Source: Candidatus Binataceae bacterium (GTDB taxonomy: Bacteria; Desulfobacterota; Binatia; Binatales; Binataceae). From it: 64,000 nt of DNA. Below are positions 7,912-16,125 of this stretch, one piece after another (the stretch's first letter is position 1; each line of letters begins with the position of its first letter). The translations under genes were made by a program, and so were the position numbers. The stretch covers positions 43,492-107,491 of the forward strand of contig DATGLK010000104.1 of NCBI GenBank assembly GCA_035294265.1. Direction: 5' to 3'. The notes under the pieces were generated by a model. It was not told the DNA's origin. It worked only from the letters and a program-made list of their open reading frames with translations, and ran no database searches.

Positions 7912-9312
7912 TTAAGACCTCTCCTCTCGAACCGAAGGCTCGGTTATAGATGCCGGCGCTGACTGCGCCGGGGTCGGAGTACCGTCGTACAGCGGGGCAC
8001 GGACTTGCGTGGCATGCACGCGCATCAATTCGTCGAACTCGGCGATTGGCGATAGCACGTCGAGCGCGCGGACCGCATAAAGCTTGCCCTCGGCGGCCGG
8101 TCGCGGCCCACGCCCACGCCGTAGGTCACGGGCGAGGTCGAGCAGGAGCCGGCGGACGGTGATAACCGGTACGTCGGAGGAGACCAGATGTTCGCGCGTG
8201 CGGTCCACCAGGCTGCACGCCATGGCTTGTCGGCTGGGCATGTTTTCTTGCAGAGCGCGATCCTGCTCGTTAACGCCGGCGATTCCCGTGAAGTTGTACT
8301 GGCGTTGCATCTGGCGGTCGATCAGGTAATCGTTGCCGCGGTTCGCGCTCGGCACGAAGGTGTCAATTACATAGCCGTGCGGCAACTCGACCGCGCCCGC
8401 CTTCATGCGCGGCGGAAAGAACGCGCCTTCCATGATGAAGTCGTGCTCTTGGGCACTGAAGGGACGATCGCTGCGGTAAAGAATGCCCCAGGTCGTCGTG
8501 TGATAATCGTCCACCGGCACCCAGGCCCGTCCGTGCAAGGGAAAGGCCGGCGTAGCGATCAGGCTGTACATCGGCATCAGCCACTGAGTCACCCGCCAGT
8601 AATATTGACCCGGCCCGGCGGTGCGCCGAGCTCCATAGGTCAAGCCGTAATCGGTGCGACGCAGGGTCAGCACGGGAGCCGGGTCGGTCACCGGGCGCAC
8701 CCCTTGGCGCCAAAGATTGTCGGGGCGCTGACCGGAGAGATAGCTGTGTAGAAATCCGATGTGTGAGGTGTCGATCTCACCTTCCATCCCCTGGGCATAG
8801 TTGCTGCGCTGGAGCCAGCGCGTGACGTGCTGATAGCCGGCCGGCAGGCGGGCCCATTCAAAGTCGGGCAGTTGCGCTGCTTGGTCGGGTGGCCCCATGT
8901 GTATCCAGATGACACCGCCAGCTTCCCGGGCGGGATAGGCGGTCACCCCAACCTTGGCCTTGAGGCTTTCGGCATCTTTGGGATTGGGCACATTAGGCAC
9001 ATCCACGCAGTGGCCATGGACGTCGAACTTCCAGCCGTGGTAAACGCAGCGCAGACCGCACTCCTCATTGCGGCCGAAAAACAACGGGGCCAGCTTGTGC
9101 GAGCAGTAGGCCTCAAGGATTCCGACCCTACCCAAGGTATCGCGAAACGCCACCAGATCTTCGCCCAAAATGCGTAGCCGCAGGGGTGGACAATCGGGCG
9201 CAGGCAACTCCGAGCTGAGCGCCGCGGGCAGCCAAAAGCGCCGAAACAACTCGCCCATCGGCGTGCCGCGTCCCACGCGCGTCAACAGTTCGTTGTCATC
9301 ATGCGACAGCAT
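7912..9312 (-). CDS. Rieske non-haem iron oxygenase, phthalate 4,5-dioxygenase-like
   Basis: This 466-residue aromatic-ring oxygenase subunit carries its Rieske cluster ligands at C70-x-H72 and C89-x2-H92. The first half-site reads CSHKLAPL instead of the usual CPHRGA. The iron site is in the N170, D180, H183, H188 segment (IDTSHIGFLHS). The opening MLSHDDNELLTRVGRGTPMG and the overall layout are those of phthalate dioxygenase oxygenases. It is paralogous to the gene at 11292-12557, which opens almost identically. It precedes the VanA-like gene by 3 bases. No ferredoxin or reductase is encoded in the pair. Confidence 0.85.
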   Translation of the reverse strand: MLSHDDNELLTRVGRGTPMGELFRRFWLPAALSSELPAPDCPPLRLRILGEDLVAFRDTLGRVGILEAYCSHKLAPLFFGRNEECGLRCVYHGWKFDVHGHCVDVPNVPNPKDAESLKAKVGVTAYPAREAGGVIWIHMGPPDQAAQLPDFEWARLPAGYQHVTRWLQRSNYAQGMEGEIDTSHIGFLHSYLSGQRPDNLWRQGVRPVTDPAPVLTLRRTDYGLTYGARRTAGPGQYYWRVTQWLMPMYSLIATPAFPLHGRAWVPVDDYHTTTWGILYRSDRPFSAQEHDFIMEGAFFPPRMKAGAVELPHGYVIDTFVPSANRGNDYLIDRQMQRQYNFTGIAGVNEQDRALQENMPSRQAMACSLVDRTREHLVSSDVPVITVRRLLLDLARDLRRGRGPRPAAEGKLYAVRALDVLSPIAEFDELMRVHATQVRAPLYDGTPTPAQSAPASITEPSVREERS

Positions 9313-9520
9313 CGGCCCTCACGTCCGCAACCTGTTGTGGCCGCGCTGGCAGAAGGCTACATAGGCGCACGGCTGCGTTAGCACGGCGGAACACGCCCTC
9401 CCGTACGCAGGGTGCTGTTTCAAGCGGGCCGGCGCGACCAAGTTTTCGCTACCATCGACTAGCACCCCTGGCCCCTGCCTCACAAGAGCGAATCTGCCTC
9501 TTTGCCAAGCCGCCTGTGAA

Positions 9521-9655
9521 ATGGAGTACACTGAGGCTGCACTGGTCCACCTCAAGAACAAAGGCAGACAGGAGCCGGCTGTGGCTTATCACCGGCGCTT
9601 CGAGGCAACCCTGCTAAAAAAGTTGAAAGAAAGCCCGATGGGAGCGAGGCCATGA
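9521..9655 (+). CDS. Candidate 44-residue protein translationally coupled to the flavoprotein gene
   Basis: An ATG at 9521 opens a 44-codon frame whose TGA overlaps the ATG of the downstream dehydrogenase-like gene (ATGA). The product is basic and soluble, with a KNKGRQEPAVAYHRRFEATL-type sequence. I recognise no family and see no clear ribosome binding site. The support is the exact stop/start overlap and the lack of any other gene in the 340-base gap between 9312 and 9652. It could equally be a leader peptide or a chance frame. Confidence 0.35.
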   Translation: MEYTEAALVHLKNKGRQEPAVAYHRRFEATLLKKLKESPMGARP

Positions 9656-11040
9656 GCGCGACCGTAGACGTGGATGTCATCTGTATTGGCGCGGGCGGCG
9701 GCGCATATCCGGCGGCGTTCCGGCTGGCGGGTGCGGGACGTAAGGTGGTGATGGTCGATCCAAAGGGAGTCATGAGCGGTAACTGTCTAGCGGAGGGTTG
9801 CGTGCCATCAAAGGCAGTGCGCGAGGCCGCGGCATTGTGGAATCGCGCGCAACGCTTCGCCCGCTTTGGAATTCAGCGGAAACCCGCAGTTGACTATGGC
9901 GAGGTAGTCGCTCATAAGGACGCCGTTCAGCGGCTCCGCTACGCCCAGCATGAGGAGGAGTTAAAAGCGCTCGGCGGCAGGCTGGAGTTGGTCAAAGGGG
10001 TAGCCCGCTTCCTTGATCTACGAAGGCTGAAGGTCGAGGGGCCAAACATCGATCGCGAGTACCGCGCGCAGCAGATTATCATTGCCAGCGGCGCCGATGT
10101 TGCGCTTCCTCCGATTCCCGGCGCCAAGGATTGTCTGACCAGCCGGAGCATCTTCAAGCTCAATCCAAGCGTTCGCTCGCTACCTGACACGTTGTTGGTG
10201 GTGGGCGGCGGTTATGTTGGCCTGGAAACGGCGAGCTTTTTCAGATCCTTTGGGTCCCGCGTTCACGTCCTTGAGATGACCGATCAGCTTTTACCCGGTT
10301 TCGATCCGCGGATGGTTGGAGAACTCGAGCGGCTACTAGATCCTGAAATTACGATCACGCTTAAAGCCAAAGTCGAGGCCGTCGAGCGGACGGCGCGCGG
10401 TTTCAAAATTTGGTATCGGCACGACGGGCGCCAGAAATCCGCGGAAAGTGAACAGGTCTTGCTGGCGGTTGGAAGAACCCCGGTCATCCCCGAGGGTTGC
10501 GAGCGCGTCGGGCTTGAACTGGAGGGCGGCGCGATCAAGGCGGACGAGGCTGAGCGAACCAACCTTCCGGGGATATATGCCTGTGGCGACGTTAACAACC
10601 AGTCGCCACTGTTTCACGCCGCGGTGCGTCAATCCCTGGTCGCCGCAGCAAACATCTTGGCGGGCAGGGCAGTAGACCATTTCGATCGCGGGTCGGTACC
10701 TTTTACGGTCTTCACGCTCCCCGCGGCCGCCTTCGTGGGAATCGTGCCAGCAAGCGCATCGCCGTTGGGGGTGAAGCTGATCGAAGCGGCGGCGTCGCTA
10801 AGTGAGGACTCACGCGCACAGATTCTCGACGAAACGGGCGGCGAAGTCCGCCTCTTTTTCAGCCCAGGGAACCTGCGGCTGATAGGAGCCTGGGTGGTCG
10901 GATTGGATGCCGAAAACTTGATCAGTGAAATCGGGCTCGCGGTCGCCCGCGGCTTGACCGCGCGCGACTTGGCTGAGTTCCCCGGTCAACATCCGATGGC
11001 GAGCGAAAGCATCGCCAAGGCTGCTCGTTCGGTGCTCTGA
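9652..11040 (+). CDS. Pyridine nucleotide-disulfide oxidoreductase, dihydrolipoamide dehydrogenase-like
   Basis: This 462-residue FAD flavoprotein belongs to the dihydrolipoamide dehydrogenase/mercuric reductase group. The N-terminal FAD motif is GAGGGAYPA. The redox disulfide is C45-LAEG-C50, followed by VPSK. VVGGGYVGLE is the NAD(P)H-binding motif and GIYACGDV the second FAD motif. The C-terminal catalytic pair is H447-P and E452. It transfers electrons between NAD(H) and a disulfide substrate. No 2-oxoacid dehydrogenase E1/E2 genes are nearby, so a role in the pyruvate or glycine-cleavage complexes is not implied. It lies divergently between Rieske oxygenase genes and might supply them with electrons; that is only a guess from position. 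Confidence 0.82.
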   Translation: MSATVDVDVICIGAGGGAYPAAFRLAGAGRKVVMVDPKGVMSGNCLAEGCVPSKAVREAAALWNRAQRFARFGIQRKPAVDYGEVVAHKDAVQRLRYAQHEEELKALGGRLELVKGVARFLDLRRLKVEGPNIDREYRAQQIIIASGADVALPPIPGAKDCLTSRSIFKLNPSVRSLPDTLLVVGGGYVGLETASFFRSFGSRVHVLEMTDQLLPGFDPRMVGELERLLDPEITITLKAKVEAVERTARGFKIWYRHDGRQKSAESEQVLLAVGRTPVIPEGCERVGLELEGGAIKADEAERTNLPGIYACGDVNNQSPLFHAAVRQSLVAAANILAGRAVDHFDRGSVPFTVFTLPAAAFVGIVPASASPLGVKLIEAAASLSEDSRAQILDETGGEVRLFFSPGNLRLIGAWVVGLDAENLISEIGLAVARGLTARDLAEFPGQHPMASESIAKAARSVL

Positions 11041-11291
11041 CTGAAATCCCCCGCCTACCTACCCGAGCGTGCAGCGCGGCTCGACCCAATTCGCGGTGGG
11101 CGCTACGACAACTTTAGCAGTTTCCACCGGAGGGAAAGGTTTCGTCCTGCTGCCCTGCGCCAGCTGGTAAGCACCTCGCCCGACGCCCTGGACAGACAAC
11201 GCCAACTGGCAGCGGCTGCCAGCGAACTTGTACACAACTTCGCGGGTAGGAAAGGCCTTGCTCTCCGCCTGACCAGCTGGGCTTAAAAGCC

Positions 11292-12557
11292 CTACCATTG
11301 GACTGACAAGCCGGGCGGCGGATTGAGCGGATCCATGGCGCGCCAATCTACCGACTTATCGTAGCGCACGGCGGCCGCACGCACGCTGCCATAATCAATC
11401 GCGCGGTCCATGAAGCTCGGCTGTTTGCCTTGGCGAAAATCGCGCGCGGCCTGCAGGAGAGCCCGCCGGACGGTAAGAATAATGGTGTCGCTACGTCCCA
11501 AAAACTCACGGCTGCGGTCCATGATCGGACCCATCGCCTCCTCGATCGCAAAGTCTTCGTAGATGAAATTCTTGGTGATGCCGGTGAAGTGCCCCTCCTT
11601 CATCGCCTTGCGATCCTGATTCCACATGTTTTCGGGACCGCCCATATCGGTGCAGAAGTTGTCGAGGTTGGCCCCTGACGCACGTTGGGTTTGCGAATGG
11701 GGAACATGGTCAAAGCTGGCCAGCGGCTGATGAGGATCATACCAGAACAGCCATTGAGCGTTCCATTCGTCGTCGATCGGGACTGCGCACATCATGAAGT
11801 TGGGCTGCGGGGGATCGTTGGGAATAAAGGAAAAGTAGGGAAATACCACTTCGCGGATGCGCGCGTAATAAGTGCCATCGCCCAGGTCGCGAATTGCCCC
11901 CTCGCGGAAGCCGTAGGGCTTTTTCAAAGTCTCGAAGACGGGGCTGGTCAGGGTCGCCAGCCGCATCGTGGTTCCGATCTGCTTGAGCCAGGACTGATGC
12001 AGGATGCCCAGATGGGCGGAGTCCAAAACCTGCTCGAAGGCCTGAAACCAGTTGCAGTGAACGACCGCGCGCATCGGCACGCAATGGCTGGCGGGGAGCT
12101 TGGCGAACTCGAAGTTGTAGAACTGCGGGGGCTGCTCGCTGCGCCCCAGATAGACCCACACCGCGCCTGCGGCCTCACGTACCGGGTAATGGCGCACCCG
12201 CACCTTGGCGGCAAACTCGGCGCGTCGCTCGGGCGGCTCGGAGGGCACTTCGACCACTTTACCCGAGACGTCGATCTTCCAGCCGTGAAAGATGCAGGTA
12301 AGCGCATTGTCTTCGTTGCGGGCCAGGGCCAGCGAGGTGCAACGATGAGGGCAACCTTCGTCGAAGAAGCCTACCCGTCCGTCACTTGCGCGGAAAGCCA
12401 CGAAATTCTCGCCAAACAGGCGTACCCGTACCGGAGCACCGTCGGCCTCCAAGGCCTGGGAGCGCACAGCGACGGTCCAAAATTCGCGCAGCAGGTCGCC
12501 CATCGGGGCGCCCGGCCCAACCCGGCACAATAGCTCGTTGTCTTCCCGGCTCAACAT
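11292..12557 (-). CDS. Rieske non-haem iron oxygenase, phthalate dioxygenase-like (second paralogue)
   Basis: This 421-residue oxygenase is a paralogue of the gene at 7912-9312, opening with MLSREDNELLCRVGPGAPMG. Rieske ligands are C69-x-H71 (canonical CPHR) and C88-x2-H91 in CIFHGWK. The iron ligands are in N169, D179, H182, H187 (LDSAHLGILHQ). It presumably hydroxylates or demethylates an aromatic or cyclic substrate, taking electrons from an unlinked reductase. The ATG has a GAGGG site nine bases upstream, and a possible promoter lies about 35-65 bases upstream. About 250 bases without a supported gene separate it from the convergent flavoprotein gene. Confidence 0.85.
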   Translation of the reverse strand: MLSREDNELLCRVGPGAPMGDLLREFWTVAVRSQALEADGAPVRVRLFGENFVAFRASDGRVGFFDEGCPHRCTSLALARNEDNALTCIFHGWKIDVSGKVVEVPSEPPERRAEFAAKVRVRHYPVREAAGAVWVYLGRSEQPPQFYNFEFAKLPASHCVPMRAVVHCNWFQAFEQVLDSAHLGILHQSWLKQIGTTMRLATLTSPVFETLKKPYGFREGAIRDLGDGTYYARIREVVFPYFSFIPNDPPQPNFMMCAVPIDDEWNAQWLFWYDPHQPLASFDHVPHSQTQRASGANLDNFCTDMGGPENMWNQDRKAMKEGHFTGITKNFIYEDFAIEEAMGPIMDRSREFLGRSDTIILTVRRALLQAARDFRQGKQPSFMDRAIDYGSVRAAAVRYDKSVDWRAMDPLNPPPGLSVQW

Positions 12558-12590
12558 CGCTTTACCCTCACTAATGGCGCAGTCCGCTTA

Positions 12591-12620
12591 GGTATAGCCG
12601 AGATTTGTTTGCGTCGTAAA
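12591..12620 (-). promoter_or_regulatory. Candidate promoter of the Rieske gene at 11292-12557
   Basis: On the minus strand a TTTACG -35-like hexamer (12615-12620) and a TATACC -10-like hexamer (12591-12596) are separated by 18 bases. The start codon follows about 35 bases downstream. Each hexamer matches the sigma-70 consensus at four of six positions, so this is only a candidate. Confidence 0.3.
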
Positions 12621-12847
12621 GTATTTCTTCGCCGTTCACTCAGGCGTGAGGCAACGAGCCCGCGGTCAACCCACCGGCGATCGCCGAACGATTAAGCGGC
12701 TTGCACCCGCGAACGCTTCGCCGTCGGTCGCGGCGGAAATCGATCTTCTGCGCTAGATGCCACGATGAACCTCGAGCGGAGCCAAGGCCGGCCACCCACT
12801 CCAACTCGTGTGTTATCGCGACCTCGGTTACCCAATCGCACCGGGGG
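12621..12847. other. Intergenic stretch without a supported gene
   Basis: Between the Rieske gene promoter region and the terminator at 12848 I find no coding frame with family similarity or a usable ribosome binding site, and no structured RNA that I recognise. Confidence 0.5.
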
Positions 12848-12886
12848 AAAACAGGGGCCGGCCGACTTGAAATCGGCCCCTGTTTT
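12848..12886 (-). terminator. Rho-independent terminator of the envelope operon
   Basis: A perfect 13-bp inverted repeat (12848-12860 with 12874-12886, 13-base loop) overlaps the TAA stop of the last gene. On the minus strand the descending arm ends in a T run. The arms begin and end with A/T runs, so it may also act weakly on the plus strand. Confidence 0.85.
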
Positions 12887-13235
12887 ACTGCACGTTGACT
12901 GCTTTGCTGATCACCCCATCGGGACCAGTTTCGAACACCATGTGGCGTTCGTTCTTCTTGGCATAGATGTACATCGCACCGCCGGTCTCGATGATTGGCA
13001 CCATTTGCGTAGGCTGCCCCAGAGCCTTTACTGCCTGGCCAATGTTCTTGCCCATCCAGAATTTGGCGTTCTGTTGCTTGGCGCTGGCCGCCGCCAACGG
13101 CGTGACCAGGCAGCCAAGCACGCCGGCGATCAAGATGGCGGCGCGCAGTCCGCGAAAGATCGAGGCTTTGGCACCTCGGCGCCCGCGGTCAGCAGAGGAC
13201 GGCACGATTGCGCCCTGAATTGGTGGATATGACAT
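12885..13235 (-). CDS. Small secreted protein, paralogue of the upstream lipoprotein
   Basis: This 116-residue protein has a long basic N-terminus and a hydrophobic signal segment ending in LAAASA. The mature part carries ALGQPTQ, then YIYAKKNERHMVFETG. The upstream lipoprotein has the same layout (KLGQPTS, then MIYAHEGEPHYVFETG), so the two are tandem paralogues. The LGxPT...Y...VFxxxG pattern resembles small SmpA/OmlA-like envelope proteins, but I cannot assign it firmly. Its ATG follows directly after the TAG of the preceding gene, indicating translational coupling. It is the last gene of the operon, and its stop codon lies in the terminator. Confidence 0.72.
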   Translation of the reverse strand: MSYPPIQGAIVPSSADRGRRGAKASIFRGLRAAILIAGVLGCLVTPLAAASAKQQNAKFWMGKNIGQAVKALGQPTQMVPIIETGGAMYIYAKKNERHMVFETGPDGVISKAVNVQ

Positions 13236-13598
13236 CTAGTCGCCTCCCGTCGCGCTCACGACGTCGCCCCGCGAGCCGGTTTCGAACACGTAATGGGGTT
13301 CACCCTCGTGGGCATAGATCATGAGGTTACCAGTGGTTTCCTGCAGCGGTTGTACGCTGGTAGGCTGGCCCAGCTTGGCGATCACGTCTTTCATCTTCAT
13401 TCCTATGAAAGCCGACGGCGCTATAACCCCGCCCTGCGGCGGCGCGGTGGGCTGGCCTAGCGGCGTCCAGGGCACGAGGGTGCCGCAGCCGGCCAGGCTC
13501 GCGCCAAGTATCACGCCCAGCGTCGCCCTTCCTAGGCCGAGCCGCTTGCTTAAGCGACTCGACGCGGATTGTACATGCGACAAATTGTGGTTACCCAT
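13236..13598 (-). CDS. Small lipoprotein, paralogue of the downstream gene
   Basis: This 120-residue precursor has a lipobox LAGC (C38) after a hydrophobic signal segment, so it is probably acylated and membrane-anchored. A proline-rich linker leads into a domain with MKDVIAKLGQPTS and MIYAHEGEPHYVFETG, shared with the next gene. The function is unknown; the fold might be SmpA/OmlA-like. It starts 11 bases after the porin stop and abuts its paralogue, so porin, lipoprotein and secreted paralogue are one transcription unit. Confidence 0.72.
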   Translation of the reverse strand: MGNHNLSHVQSASSRLSKRLGLGRATLGVILGASLAGCGTLVPWTPLGQPTAPPQGGVIAPSAFIGMKMKDVIAKLGQPTSVQPLQETTGNLMIYAHEGEPHYVFETGSRGDVVSATGGD

Positions 13599-13609
13599 TG
13601 CCGATTACC

Positions 13610-15310
13610 TTAGAACACATACTCGACGTTAAGCATGAAGACGTGGGTATCTCGCGTCACCACGTTGGGAATCGACCCGCTGGTAAAACCGGTTGGCGGG
13701 GTAAACCCGAACGACTTGGCGTAGCTGACAGGGAAGTTGTACTGATTATGGAAAAACAGCGTGTTTTGGGTATCTATCGCGAAGCGCAGGTACTCATTCC
13801 ACTGATAAGCTGCACCTAAGATAACGCGGTAGAAGTCGAACGGATTGGTGTTTACACTAGTGTTTGGATTCCATTGTTCAAGCCAGCCGAACAAAGTCAC
13901 CCGGCTATTGGGGATATGGTAATGGCCGAAGAAATTGAAACCTTGCTGATATGAGCGTCCGTTATTGAGTAGCGCATTGGCCAGGTTGGAATAGGCTGCA
14001 TAATTGAGGGCCAGCGGTGCCGGCAGGTTAGGAGTAAGTCCGAATACGGCCGCCGGGCCAGAGGCCGAGAACATGTTGCCAGGGCTCCAGGCATTGCGGC
14101 CCCAATCATATTCGAAGGCAATGCCCCAGGTTTCCGCTGTATAATGAACAATCTCCGCAAAGCGCTCGATTTCGGCGTTGGGACCCTTAAGGGCAGTCGG
14201 CAAATCGGCGGCATCTGGCGTAGTGTTGCCATAACCGAAATCGTAAAAGCTGGTGAAACCCAGACCGTCAAAGCGCCATTTGGCACCGAAAGGATAGATC
14301 GACAGCCGTGCCATCACGTCTTTGGTATCCGTGGCTTCAATAGCGTGAAAACTGGCGTTGTCGAAGACCCCGACATTGTAATCGGCATATTGCAGGTGCT
14401 CTGGTCCAAACGTAATCGGCCCCTGCACGCTGATACCGGGGAAGGTCGATGACAGACTCATGTTCCAGGTCGTTAGATTGACGAATCGGTAGCCGTAAAG
14501 ATCTTCTTCCCATGCCGTGATTGGCTGAGGTTGGACTCCAACAATGATCTTGTCGTTTTTGATGCTGTCCATGCCGAGGTTCAAAAACGGGGTATTCCAC
14601 TGCACGTAGCCGTATTTAATCCGATAGCCCAGGTTGCCGACATTGGCGTTGGGCATCGCCGAGCTGCGTCCGTAGGCCTGGGCCGAAGTATTGCCGATCA
14701 TGGTATAGATGTTGGGCGTAAGCCGCAGCGTCCAGTCCTTGGTGGGATAGAAAAACAGGTTGATATAACCCCGATGCATGAAAAAGGAGTTGAACCCGTT
14801 ATTGCCGGGCCCAGGCCAGTTTTCCTGGGTCAAATACTGCGGGCCCCATCCGGTGTGAGTAAAATATTGGTAGGCAAACCAGAATTGGCCACCAATAGAT
14901 ACCTTGTTCTGGAAACTGTCGACGTAGTTTTGCCAGGCCGGCCGCATCGTATTGACCTGATGAACCACCGCGTCGGTTTGCACCTGCTGCTGCGTTACCT
15001 GCTGGGTCAGCTTGGTGGTCGCTACTTGCTGCTTCTGGATCTGATTTTCCAGCGAATGCTGAACCGGGGCGGCTATCACGCCCAGATTCAGCGGCACGCG
15101 GCCCGGCCCCGGACGGGTGAAAACCTGACTGGTCCGGGGGTCGGTCCATAAGGTCAAGCTGCCGGTGCTTCCCGCCGCTGCCGAGGAGGCCGCGATCTGG
15201 GCAAAGAGCGGGCGGGGTTGAACCAATAGGGCTAGTGCCAGGATCCAGATGACCGGCAAGAGCTCGATCAGTTTGAAGCTCAAATCGCTTTTTGGTCTAG
15301 TCGGTATCAT
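13610..15310 (-). CDS. Outer-membrane porin-like beta-barrel protein
   Basis: This is a roughly 566-residue exported protein. A hydrophobic signal segment ends near PLFAQ. A short region rich in Q, T and V follows (QKQQVATTKLTQQV...), probably a coiled-coil or periplasmic segment. The rest alternates aromatic and polar residues with many Trp, Tyr and Asn, and ends in ...NVEYVF. A C-terminal aromatic residue is typical of outer-membrane barrels recognised by the Bam complex. The ATG at 15310 has AAAGGG six bases upstream, which I prefer over a start 36 bases earlier. It sits between a small secreted protein and two small envelope proteins. The solute is unknown. Confidence 0.8.
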   Translation of the reverse strand: MIPTRPKSDLSFKLIELLPVIWILALALLVQPRPLFAQIAASSAAAGSTGSLTLWTDPRTSQVFTRPGPGRVPLNLGVIAAPVQHSLENQIQKQQVATTKLTQQVTQQQVQTDAVVHQVNTMRPAWQNYVDSFQNKVSIGGQFWFAYQYFTHTGWGPQYLTQENWPGPGNNGFNSFFMHRGYINLFFYPTKDWTLRLTPNIYTMIGNTSAQAYGRSSAMPNANVGNLGYRIKYGYVQWNTPFLNLGMDSIKNDKIIVGVQPQPITAWEEDLYGYRFVNLTTWNMSLSSTFPGISVQGPITFGPEHLQYADYNVGVFDNASFHAIEATDTKDVMARLSIYPFGAKWRFDGLGFTSFYDFGYGNTTPDAADLPTALKGPNAEIERFAEIVHYTAETWGIAFEYDWGRNAWSPGNMFSASGPAAVFGLTPNLPAPLALNYAAYSNLANALLNNGRSYQQGFNFFGHYHIPNSRVTLFGWLEQWNPNTSVNTNPFDFYRVILGAAYQWNEYLRFAIDTQNTLFFHNQYNFPVSYAKSFGFTPPTGFTSGSIPNVVTRDTHVFMLNVEYVF

Positions 15311-15371
15311 ATGTTGCCCTTTGAGTCCCGCCGGCGGGGCGGGCACACGCTGCCTTCTCTCCTAGATTGAC

Positions 15372-15638
15372 TTATTGTTTATGGGCGGCTTGCGCGGCTT
15401 CCCGGAGCTGCTGGAGCTGGTAAGCGGTGTAAACTTTCCCCTTGCAGGCGTAGAGCATCGGGGTCGAGACCGTGACGATGGCGCAGTTGGTCACGTCGGG
15501 AGGGGGATCGGCTTTGGCCGCTTGGGATGGCGGATCGGATTTTAATGACGGCCCTTGCGCCGCCGCGCCGGTAGCACAGGCCACGCCAATAAAAAGCAGC
15601 CCCACCGGAAGCAGTATCGCCAAATGCGGGTTTTTCAT
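15372..15638 (-). CDS. Small secreted protein with two cysteines
   Basis: This 88-residue precursor has a clear signal peptide (LAILLPVGLLFIGVACATGAAA). The mature part of about 60 residues has two cysteines in NCAIVTV and YACKGKVYTAYQL that could form a disulfide. GGAGG lies eight bases before this ATG. A second overlapping frame with an ATG seven bases upstream lacks a signal peptide and sits too close to the site. It is the first gene of the envelope operon. I do not recognise the family. Confidence 0.65.
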   Translation of the reverse strand: MKNPHLAILLPVGLLFIGVACATGAAAQGPSLKSDPPSQAAKADPPPDVTNCAIVTVSTPMLYACKGKVYTAYQLQQLREAAQAAHKQ

Positions 15639-16084
15639 CTTTCATACCTCCAGTTCGGTTCGGTTGCCGCGAAAGCTCGGGTTGTCTGCGCTACAGCGCG
15701 CCGACCGCCGGCGAACTTGCCAGGATTTATAGCCACGGGATGTTACAAGCCGATGAAGTAAGTTTTGCCACCCAATGAATTGAGCGGCCTTTGCAGGGCA
15801 GGAAGTCAAAATCCGCGAAGCTAGGGGAAGACACTCAAGCGCGAGCACCCGGGGTTCCGGACTTGGGGGGCGAGAATAGGGCCGCGGAAGGGGATGGCGC
15901 CCTTTTCAGCCCTGAGGTCCCCTGTGACACGAACCACAATGATGCTTGCCAGACGCGCTCTCGGGACTCAGCCGAAGAGGCAACGGCTTTTCGTCATTCG
16001 TGCTTCAGTCAGAGAACTCGCGAGCACCACTAGCGTGGTTAGCGCTGGGTTTATACAAATTCGGTATGCAGGGATCGTCGCAAA
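15639..16084. other. Intergenic stretch of about 450 bases without a supported gene
   Basis: Open frames here lack ribosome binding sites and family similarity. The left part presumably holds the promoter of the envelope operon, but I cannot place a convincing -35/-10 pair. Confidence 0.5.
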
Positions 16085-16121
16085 TTGAGTTAGGCGACCG
16101 ACGCCATCACTCGCAACTCAA
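16085..16121 (-). terminator. Weak hairpin downstream of the MEMO1-family gene
   Basis: TTGAGTT (16085-16091) pairs with AACTCAA (16115-16121) just after the stop codon at 16126. On the minus strand only three T residues follow, so it is at best a weak terminator. Confidence 0.3.
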
Positions 16122-16125
16122 CATA

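Noticed and set aside
11059-11346. 95-residue minus-strand frame after the flavoprotein gene
   Set aside because: It overlaps the end of the Rieske gene, has no start signal and has no recognisable sequence.
15379-15645. Alternative frame overlapping the 88-residue secreted protein
   Set aside because: Its start is too close to the ribosome binding site and it lacks the signal peptide seen in the other frame.
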